NCBI GenBank assembly: GCA_030616665.1 | Contig: JAUWWX010000016.1 | Location: 1 to 10,699, forward strand | Direction of reading: 5' to 3' | Length of the DNA stretch: 10,699 bases | Source of the DNA: an archaeon | GTDB lineage: Archaea; Iainarchaeota; Iainarchaeia; Iainarchaeales; GCA-2688035 | In this document: positions 5,674-10,699 of the stretch, one piece after another | How positions within the stretch are numbered: the stretch's first letter is position 1 | Layout of the letters: every line of letters begins with the position of its first letter | Notes under the pieces: model-generated | Databases searched by the model: none | The model's input: the letters and a program-made list of their open reading frames with translations, nothing else | What the model was told of the DNA's origin: nothing | Program-made: the position numbers and the translations under genes

Positions 5674-5683
5674 AATTAAGTTA

Positions 5684-5691
5684 TTTAATAA
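5684..5691 (+). promoter_or_regulatory. TATA box of the P-loop kinase gene
   Basis: The octamer tttaataa is centred 28 nt before the ATG at 5716. The intervening sequence is T-rich and lacks a ribosome-binding site, which points to a leaderless mRNA. Confidence 0.55.
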
Positions 5692-5715
5692 GTTTTTCCT
5701 CTTTCTTTTTTCAAT

Positions 5716-6246
5716 ATGTTTGCAATTGCTTTCACCCGTCTTGCGAGAAGCGGAAAGGACACTGCCGCTGACTATTTGGTGAAAAAATACGGCTTTGAAA
5801 AGATTGTGCTAAGCGAGCAAACTATTCCCGAACTGGAAAAGGAAGGAAAGCCCTTGACTAAAATGAACCGCTCGCTGATGGCTGAAAGGCTGAGAAAAGA
5901 AAACGGAAAAGAAATTCTTGCAAGAAGGGCACTTGAAAAAGCCAGGGAAAATGGCCTGCAAAAAGCCGTTTTTACCGGCGTGCACCAGATTGCGGAAGTC
6001 GAATTTTTCAAGAAAAACATCGAACGCTTTGCGCTTGTCACAGTAAAGGCAGAGGAGGAAAAAAGGTTTGGCAGAAGGACAAAGCTTGACGCCGAAACAA
6101 GGGAAAAATTCTTTGCTCGGGACAAACACGACACAACCAAATTCGAATTGGGCAGGGTAATTGACCTGGCGGACTACACTATCGAAAATAATTCAACGAT
6201 TGACGAATTTCAAAAGGCTATTGACGAATTAATGCAGAAGATTTAA
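5716..6246 (+). CDS. UPF0200-like P-loop nucleoside or nucleotide kinase
   Basis: A 176-aa cytoplasmic protein resembling the archaeal UPF0200 / dephospho-CoA kinase-like family, close to the usual 180 aa. Residues 1-17 (MFAIAFTRLARSGKDTA) form the first strand and P-loop. The phosphate-binding S12-G13-K14-D15-T16 core is kept, but the first glycine of GxxxxGK is replaced by R8. Residues 51-79 (SLMAERLRKENGKEILARRA and on) match the family's substrate-facing helices. VFTGVHQIAEVEFFKK (85-100) corresponds to the family's DGIRxxxEVEFF segment, with His instead of Arg. RFGRR and FFARD (about 117-136) are the arginine-rich lid, and LADYTIENN (151-159) is the conserved C-terminal strand. The substrate is unknown; the fold belongs with nucleotide and dephospho-CoA kinases. 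The altered Walker A Gly and GVH make it a divergent or possibly inactive member. The start follows from the TATA spacing and the immediate P-loop strand. Confidence 0.75.
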   Translation: MFAIAFTRLARSGKDTAADYLVKKYGFEKIVLSEQTIPELEKEGKPLTKMNRSLMAERLRKENGKEILARRALEKARENGLQKAVFTGVHQIAEVEFFKKNIERFALVTVKAEEEKRFGRRTKLDAETREKFFARDKHDTTKFELGRVIDLADYTIENNSTIDEFQKAIDELMQKI

Positions 6247-6270
6247 AAACAGGAAAGCTGTTTAAGGTTT

Positions 6271-6277
6271 AGGTGAT
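6271..6277 (+). promoter_or_regulatory. Ribosome-binding site AGGTGAT of the membrane protein gene
   Basis: AGGTGAT closely complements the archaeal 16S rRNA tail and lies seven bases before the ATG at 6285. It contains the GTG at 6273 that would otherwise open the frame four codons earlier, so it decides for the ATG. A TATA-like atttaaaa at 6241-6248, over the previous stop codon, is a possible promoter. Confidence 0.7.
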
Positions 6278-6284
6278 TTGCCAA

Positions 6285-7010
6285 ATGGTTGACTTAAACC
6301 AAGTACTGAGTCAATTTGTCAGCAGCCTTTACAATGCGCTTGTTGTCAATATTTGGGACGAGTTTGTAAAAGTCGTTCCGGGAATTGTTGCAGCAATAAT
6401 CATAGTGCTTATTGGCTGGGTAGTGGCAAGAATAATAAAGCAGGTTGTAATCAAGATTTTGCAGAGCACAAAGATAGACCAATGGATTGACGAGCAAAAC
6501 CTTACAGCGGCAATAGGTGGCAAGGAGGTTTCAGCCCTCATTGGCAGCCTAACCAAGTGGTATGTCCTGGGAATTTTCCTGGCGCAGGCCGTTGGCTGGC
6601 TCCAGCTTGACATCTTCAGCGCCTACCTTGAGAGGATTTTTGTCTTCTCGCACGAGAACCCAAGCCCTATATTTTTCTCACTGCTTGGCGGAGTTGTGGT
6701 AATGGCGGCAGGATTGCTTGTTGCAAGGTATTTCAGAAACCTGATTGAGGCAACGACATTCAGGGTGAAGAAAGTATTGGGGGTTATCGTGGAAGCGATT
6801 GTCCTAATCTTCGCCGGAGTGCTTGCCTTGACGCTCATAGTTGGAGCAGATATTGCAAGCGTAATCGTTGACCTGCTGGAACTGTTCTTGACACCCTTCA
6901 TTCAGGCATTCGCATGGGTGCTGGCAATCGTTGTGGGAATAAGCATTCTCATAAACTCGAAGGATGAGCTGAAGAAAATCAGTATTGAATTGAAGAAGGC
7001 GATCAAGTAA
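6285..7010 (+). CDS. Membrane protein related to the conserved TM-helix (MscS-associated) family
   Basis: A 241-aa integral membrane protein with about five hydrophobic helices, near residues 30-52, 90-108, 129-150, 165-187 and 203-224. The segment VPGIVAAIIIVLIGWVVARI followed by a basic amphipathic stretch and KIDQWIDEQNL (31-73) matches the conserved TM helix that precedes or replaces the pore in some small-conductance mechanosensitive channel relatives. A similar GWVVAR/GLLVAR pattern recurs at 141-148, so the helix may be internally duplicated. The soluble beta domain of true MscS channels is not present, so gating by tension cannot be assumed. The C-terminus is a charged tail (SKDELKKISIELKKAIK). 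It follows the kinase by 38 bp and could be co-transcribed with it or driven by its own TATA box. A strong terminator abuts its stop. Confidence 0.78.
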   Translation: MVDLNQVLSQFVSSLYNALVVNIWDEFVKVVPGIVAAIIIVLIGWVVARIIKQVVIKILQSTKIDQWIDEQNLTAAIGGKEVSALIGSLTKWYVLGIFLAQAVGWLQLDIFSAYLERIFVFSHENPSPIFFSLLGGVVVMAAGLLVARYFRNLIEATTFRVKKVLGVIVEAIVLIFAGVLALTLIVGADIASVIVDLLELFLTPFIQAFAWVLAIVVGISILINSKDELKKISIELKKAIK

Positions 7011-7037
7011 AAAGAAGGGCTTAGCCTTTCTTTTTTT
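7009..7037 (+). terminator. Hairpin plus T-tract terminator after the membrane protein gene
   Basis: A 12-bp stem (7009-7020 with 7024-7035, one G-U pair) closes on a three-base TTA loop and runs into T residues to 7037. It starts at the last bases of the stop codon. A further T-rich tract follows at 7041-7049. This has bacterial-style intrinsic terminator form and isolates the gene from the downstream tRNA. Confidence 0.75.
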
Positions 7038-7100
7038 CCTTCTTTTTTCTATTCTCTAGCATGGACAGCGAATCGATTAACTTCTTAAACAATTCCCTGA

Positions 7101-7115
7101 ATATTTTATTTTAAA
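7101..7115 (+). promoter_or_regulatory. Probable TATA region of the tRNA gene
   Basis: The AT-only stretch atattttattttaaa is the only TATA-like sequence between the terminator and the tRNA. It predicts transcription starting near 7130-7140, so the precursor would carry roughly 30 nt of GC-rich leader before the mature 5' end. Confidence 0.45.
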
Positions 7116-7166
7116 GCAGGCCGAAGGCGAGCATGTGGCACTCGCGCCAGCCTCGCGTGAAGGCTT
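7116..7166 (+). other. GC-rich structured leader upstream of the tRNA
   Basis: This segment is far more GC-rich than the surrounding spacer. It can fold into GCGAG/CTCGC (7127-7131 with 7141-7145) and AGCCT/AGGCT (7149-7153 with 7161-7165). CTCGCG occurs twice, at 7141 and 7153. It may be tRNA precursor leader, a small structured RNA, or a leftover of another RNA gene. I recognise no known family and see no C/D or H/ACA box. Confidence 0.35.
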
Positions 7167-7240
7167 GGGCCCGTAGCTTAGTCTGGCAGAGCATTGGTCT
7201 TATACACCAAGGGTCGGGGGTTCAAATCCTCCCGGGCCCA
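7167..7240 (+). tRNA. tRNA-Ile, anticodon UAU
   Basis: A complete 74-nt cloverleaf. The acceptor stem GGGCCCG pairs perfectly with CGGGCCC. The D stem is GCTT/GAGC with one G-U pair. The D loop carries A14, G18-G19 and A21. The anticodon stem is TTGGT/ACCAA, and the T arm GGGGG-TTCAAAT-CCTCC has one G-U pair. The anticodon loop is C-T-TAT-A-C with the anticodon at 7201-7203. The discriminator is A73, CCA is not encoded, and there is no intron. The acceptor and T arms match archaeal isoleucine tRNAs. UAU reads the AUA codon, which the genes here use (for example 975-980 and 4078-4080). Most archaea instead use CAU modified to agmatidine. It lies 93 bp before the isoleucyl-tRNA synthetase gene. 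Confidence 0.95.
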
Positions 7241-7274
7241 TCCCTTGTTTTAATGAAAAAACCTCCTTTTTGTC

Positions 7275-7308
7275 GAATTAGACTAATTCCTTTAAAAGAA
7301 TTAATTAG
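7275..7308 (+). promoter_or_regulatory. TATA box of ileS flanked by inverted repeats
   Basis: TTTAAAA at 7291-7297 is the likely TATA box, placing the start of transcription about 15 nt before the ATG at 7334. Around it are GAATTA (7275-7280), TAATTC (7284-7289) and GAATTA (7298-7303), so the middle copy can pair with either neighbour. The outer pair spans the TATA box and is a candidate operator, or it may form alternative hairpins if transcribed. Confidence 0.45.
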
Positions 7309-7333
7309 GAGAAAATAATGGAGTGAGGGGAAA

Positions 7334-10207
7334 ATGGCTAAAAAAAGGCTGCTTGAGCCGTTTGACGGCAAAAAAGAGCTTAGTGTTAGAAGATTCTGGA
7401 AGAGGGAGAAAATCCCGGAATTGGTTAGGCGGCAAAGCAGAAAAGAGGAAAACTGCTTTTACTTCATGGACGGGCCGCCCTATGCGACTGGTCACATTCA
7501 CATGGGCACTGCTTTGAACAAGATTTTGAAGGATGTTGCAATCAGAAGCAAGAGAATGCAGCGTTTTAATGTGTTTGATAGGCCTGGCTATGACTGCCAT
7601 GGCCTTCCCATTGAGAAAAAGGTTGAGGAAAAACTTGGCTTTGACAAAAAGCAGCAGATTGAGGAATACGGCGTTGCGAAATTTATTGAGCGGTGCAGGC
7701 ACTTTGCAACAGAATTCATTGAGGTAATGAACCTGGAGTTTGACAATTTGGGCGTTTGGATGGATTGGGAGAATCCATACCTTACCTTGAGTGATGAGTA
7801 TATTGAGGCAATCTGGTGGACCTTCAAAAAAGCGGATGAAAAGGGGCTGCTTTACAGGGGGTTGTACCCAGTGCACATCTGCCCAAGATGCGAGACAGCG
7901 GTTGCCTACAACGAAATTGAATACGAGAAGAGGACAGATGAAAGCATTTACGTGCTCTTTCCTGTTGAGGAGAAGAAAAGCACTTTTCTCGTTATCTGGA
8001 CCACAACGCCGTGGACCCTGCCAGGCAACAGCGGCGTAATGGCTAATCCGAATTTTGAGTACGCATTTGTAAAGTTGAGCAATGGCGAAACATGGATAAT
8101 TGCAAAGGAAAAGGTGCAGGGTCTGATGGATGTAATAGAGGCAGGGTATGCAATTGAAAAGGTTGTGAAAGGAAAACAGCTTGAGGGAATGCGTTATTTG
8201 AACCCGCTGCACAAAAAGCTGAAGCTGCCTGAAATGCAGAACGCTTATAGGGTGATAATGAGCGAAAGGTACGTAAACCTTGAAGAGGGCAGTGGCTTGG
8301 TGCACTGCGCGCCAGGCCATGGAAAAGAAGACTTTGATGCAGGAAACAAAGCCGGGCTGCCTGCAATCTCGCCGGTAGAGATGAACGGATTGCTTAAGCC
8401 AGAGACCGGAAAGTATGCTGGCAAAAAGTGTGGGGTGGTAGACAAGGAAATCATCGATGACCTTGAAGAGGACGGCATGCTCGTGTACAAGCATTCCTAC
8501 ACGCACGACTACCCCCTTTGCTGGAGGTGCAAAAATCCCTTGCTCATGCTTTCGGTTGAGCAATGGTTTTTCCAGATTAGAAGCATACAGGAAAGGATGC
8601 TTGAACTGAACAAACAGGTTAACTGGGTTCCCCTATGGATGCGGGACAGAATGCATAATTGGCTTGAGGGCATAGCGGATTGGCCTATTTCAAGGGCAAG
8701 GTATTGGGGTGTGCCTCTGCCGATATGGATTTGCGAGCAGTGCGGCGGCAAAAGGGTTGTGGGAAGCAGGAAAGAGCTGCAATCCCTTTCAAAAGCGAAG
8801 AACATTGACATGCACAAGCCAGGCATTGACGCTGTTGAGATAATGTGCAATTGCGGCGGCAAAATGAAAAGGATAACAGAGGTCTTGGATGTGTGGTTTG
8901 ATGCAGGCGTAAGCAGCTGGGCCGCACTTGGCTTTCCTGATGAGGAGAAGAAATTTGAGCAATTTTGGCCGGCCGGCCTCAATATTGAGATGACCGAGCA
9001 GGTCAGGGGCTGGTGGAATAGCCAATTGATTCTTTCAACAATCTGCTTTGATGAAAAGCCCTTCGAGGCAATTGCTGTTCATGGAAAGGTGCTTGGCTTG
9101 GGAAAGAAGAAAATGTCAAAGAGCAGGGGAAACATAGTTTCTCCAAAGGAGGTAATTGAAAAATACAACAGGGATTACCTGCGCTACTATCTCATAACAA
9201 ACAGCCGGGGCGAAGACTTCGAGTGCGATGATGCCGCATTCAAAGACATTCACAGGTTCTTTAACATTTTGTGGAATGCATACAACTACGCTGTCATATA
9301 CCTTGACCCTAATTTGCAGAATTCTGCCAAGATTGATGTAAAGGGCCTTGCTACAGAAGACAAATGGCTTTTAAGCAAGGTAAACAGCCTTGTTAAGGGG
9401 GTTTTGCTGGCCTACAACAATTATACTTTCTTCAAGGCAACAGCTGCCATAGAGCGCTTCGTAATGGAAGAGCTTAGCAGGACATACATAAAGCTTGTCA
9501 GGGAAAGGGCTTTGGGCGAAGGGAAAGAGAAGGTAAGCAGAACGATGGCCTATGTTTTGGACAGGCTCCTCAGACTGCTTGCGCCAGTCACCCCCCATAT
9601 AGCAGAATACCTTTACCAAGCATTGAAAAGCGAAAAAATGCCGAAATCCGTGCACCTCCTGAGCCTGCCGGAAGTTGACAAGAAGCTGGTTAACAAAAAG
9701 CTCGAACTTGAGTTTGAGAAAGCAAAGCAGCTCATCCAAATCGTTTTGTCCATGAGGGAGGAAAACAAGCTGCGGAGAAGGTGGAAGCTGCACCAAATTG
9801 TCGTTGTCTCAAAGACAGGGAAGGAATTCAGCAGGCTAAAGGGGGTGATTGCAAGCAGCTGCAATGTGCAGAGCGTAGTGCTTGACAAAAAGAAGCCGAG
9901 GAAGGGAAAGTACGCGGAAAAGGCGTTTGCAGACATGAGGCTTTTCCTGAACCTGGAGGCGGACGCTGAACTGAAGGAAAAATGGGAAATGCAAGAGCTT
10001 AGGAGGAGAATCCAAGAAATGCGCAAGCAGGCAAAGCTGCAGCCAGGCCAAAAGGCAAAGCTCAGGATTGCCTGTAGTGACAAACAATTTTTGGAAAAGC
10101 ACAGGAAGGAGATAGAGGAAAGCAGCAACATGGAGTTGCTTGACACAAAGAAAAAGCTCTCGGAAAAGCTGCTTGAAAGGCACTTTGCCCTGCAGATAGT
10201 GAAATAG
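7334..10207 (+). CDS. ileS: Isoleucyl-tRNA synthetase
   Basis: A 957-aa class I synthetase that charges tRNA-Ile with isoleucine using ATP in the cytoplasm. The Rossmann domain has the HIGH-type signature as HMGT (residues 56-59, after PPYATGHI) and an exact KMSKS (593-597). The CP1 editing domain, which removes mischarged valine, lies about 190-390 with WTTTPWTLPGN (222-232) and GSGLVHCAPGHGKEDF (319-334). Cysteine pairs C183/C186, C396/C399, C467/C470 and C505/C507 suit two zinc sites. DVWFDAGVSSW (519-529) and RGWWNSQ (558-564) are further active-site landmarks. The anticodon-binding helical domain spans about 650-820. Length is somewhat below the 1000 or more residues common in archaea, so the C-terminal domain is compact. 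The ATG follows a gtgagggg ribosome-binding site; an ATG at 7318 is closed by TGA after two codons. The tRNA upstream is its own substrate. Confidence 0.97.
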   Translation: MAKKRLLEPFDGKKELSVRRFWKREKIPELVRRQSRKEENCFYFMDGPPYATGHIHMGTALNKILKDVAIRSKRMQRFNVFDRPGYDCHGLPIEKKVEEKLGFDKKQQIEEYGVAKFIERCRHFATEFIEVMNLEFDNLGVWMDWENPYLTLSDEYIEAIWWTFKKADEKGLLYRGLYPVHICPRCETAVAYNEIEYEKRTDESIYVLFPVEEKKSTFLVIWTTTPWTLPGNSGVMANPNFEYAFVKLSNGETWIIAKEKVQGLMDVIEAGYAIEKVVKGKQLEGMRYLNPLHKKLKLPEMQNAYRVIMSERYVNLEEGSGLVHCAPGHGKEDFDAGNKAGLPAISPVEMNGLLKPETGKYAGKKCGVVDKEIIDDLEEDGMLVYKHSYTHDYPLCWRCKNPLLMLSVEQWFFQIRSIQERMLELNKQVNWVPLWMRDRMHNWLEGIADWPISRARYWGVPLPIWICEQCGGKRVVGSRKELQSLSKAKNIDMHKPGIDAVEIMCNCGGKMKRITEVLDVWFDAGVSSWAALGFPDEEKKFEQFWPAGLNIEMTEQVRGWWNSQLILSTICFDEKPFEAIAVHGKVLGLGKKKMSKSRGNIVSPKEVIEKYNRDYLRYYLITNSRGEDFECDDAAFKDIHRFFNILWNAYNYAVIYLDPNLQNSAKIDVKGLATEDKWLLSKVNSLVKGVLLAYNNYTFFKATAAIERFVMEELSRTYIKLVRERALGEGKEKVSRTMAYVLDRLLRLLAPVTPHIAEYLYQALKSEKMPKSVHLLSLPEVDKKLVNKKLELEFEKAKQLIQIVLSMREENKLRRRWKLHQIVVVSKTGKEFSRLKGVIASSCNVQSVVLDKKKPRKGKYAEKAFADMRLFLNLEADAELKEKWEMQELRRRIQEMRKQAKLQPGQKAKLRIACSDKQFLEKHRKEIEESSNMELLDTKKKLSEKLLERHFALQIVK

Positions 10208-10271
10208 CTTTCCAGAAAAGGCTTTGTTTTAAATAATTTTGCAACCCTATTTTTCTCATGTTTACCCTGCC

Positions 10272-10279
10272 AATATAAG
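10272..10279 (+). promoter_or_regulatory. TATA box of the deoxyhypusine synthase gene
   Basis: The sequence aatataag predicts a transcript beginning near 10300, a few bases before the out-of-frame ATG at 10310 and about 35 nt before the in-frame ATG at 10336. Confidence 0.5.
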
Positions 10280-10335
10280 TGAGTACTCCTTCTTTTTTCA
10301 GGGGCAAACATGGAAACATTTTTTTGGTGTTTGAC

Positions 10336-10699
10336 ATGGAAACCGTGGAAGATTTTAAATGGAAAAAGGGCATGAAAGTAGAAGAGCTTGTTGGTTCTTT
10401 TAGGCAGCTTGGCTTCCAAAGCATTGAGCTTGCCAGGGCAGCGGAAGTAATTGTCAAAATGAAGAAGGACAGTGCCAAAATTTTTCTGACTTTCACTTCA
10501 AACATGGTTACTTCAGGGCTTAGGGGGTTTTTTGCCCAGCTTATCAGACTGGGAATGGTGAATGTTATTGTCACAACTGTTGGCGGCCTGGAAGAGGACG
10601 TCATGAAGTCCTTGGAAGAAAAGTTCGCCGTTGGAAGATTCGAAACAGATGATGTTGAATTGCATGAGCAGGGAATAAACAGGGTTGGAAACCTTTTCA
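10336..10699 (+). CDS. dys: Deoxyhypusine synthase (N-terminal 121 residues; runs off the window)
   Basis: The frame from the ATG at 10336 reads METVEDFKWKKGMKVEELV and then shows FTSNMVTSGLRGFFAQLIR (about 53-71), VIVTTVGGLEEDVMK (77-91) and GRFETDDVELHEQGINRVGN (99-118). These are N-terminal signatures of deoxyhypusine synthase, including residues around the NAD-binding pocket. The enzyme transfers the aminobutyl group of spermidine to a lysine of aIF5A, the first step of hypusine formation. The family is normally a little over 300 aa; the catalytic lysine lies beyond the edge. The start is uncertain. GGTG at 10326-10329 is a weak ribosome-binding site for 10336, and a GTG at 10327 is also in frame. 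A better site precedes an out-of-frame ATG at 10310 (see findings). Confidence 0.93.
   Translation, partial: METVEDFKWKKGMKVEELVGSFRQLGFQSIELARAAEVIVKMKKDSAKIFLTFTSNMVTSGLRGFFAQLIRLGMVNVIVTTVGGLEEDVMKSLEEKFAVGRFETDDVELHEQGINRVGNLF

Noticed and set aside
7275..7308. T-box type riboswitch before ileS
   Set aside because: T-boxes are bacterial; no specifier loop or antiterminator bulge is seen and the space is too short.
7133..7318. 61-aa open frame across the tRNA
   Set aside because: It runs through a complete tRNA gene and has no ribosome-binding site.
7301..8563. 420-aa open frame antisense to ileS
   Set aside because: It lies opposite a well-supported synthetase, has low-complexity Phe/Leu/His content and no recognisable domain; it is a shadow of the coding frame.
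9613..10419. 268-aa minus-strand frame across the ileS end and the deoxyhypusine synthase start
   Set aside because: It overlaps two convincing genes and both of their ends, and is rich in Ser and Phe without motifs.

Overview
The window comes from an archaeon. It carries a group II chaperonin (thermosome) subunit, a deoxyhypusine synthase, an archaeal-type isoleucyl-tRNA synthetase and a tRNA without encoded CCA. AT-rich TATA boxes lie about 28 nt before several start codons, as expected for leaderless archaeal transcripts. The moderate GC, short proteins and Cys-DGT-Cys lipoprotein motif fit a DPANN lineage (for example Diapherotrites-like) or a small euryarchaeon, but the sequence alone does not settle the phylum.

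Region 1 (1-2026) concerns the cell surface. A polysaccharide pyruvyl transferase gene runs leftward off the edge. Divergent from it is a family 2 glycosyltransferase, followed by a lipoprotein with a right-handed beta-helix that is visibly more AT-rich than its neighbours. Between the last two, the glycosyltransferase frame stays open past its TGA and encodes what looks like the tail of a small VapB-type antitoxin.

Region 2 (2027-3906) looks accessory. Three minus-strand genes encode small, basic proteins that I cannot assign (215, 81 and 146 aa). The last two are each preceded, at the same distance from the start codon, by an identical 65-bp element holding a TATA-like sequence and a near-palindrome, followed by a matching ribosome-binding site. 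A decayed copy lies before the 215-aa gene. This looks like a duplicated promoter cassette and is the least explained part of the window.

Region 3 (3907-7010) is housekeeping on the plus strand: the thermosome subunit behind a hairpin-bearing promoter, a UPF0200-like P-loop kinase with an altered Walker A motif, and a five-helix membrane protein related to mechanosensitive-channel helices. It ends in a strong hairpin plus T-tract terminator.

Region 4 (7011-10699) is translation. A tRNA-Ile with anticodon UAU (rare in archaea, which normally use a modified CAU) sits directly upstream of the isoleucyl-tRNA synthetase gene. Deoxyhypusine synthase, which modifies translation factor aIF5A, then begins and runs off the right edge. 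Its first ATG with a good ribosome-binding site is out of frame across a run of seven T.
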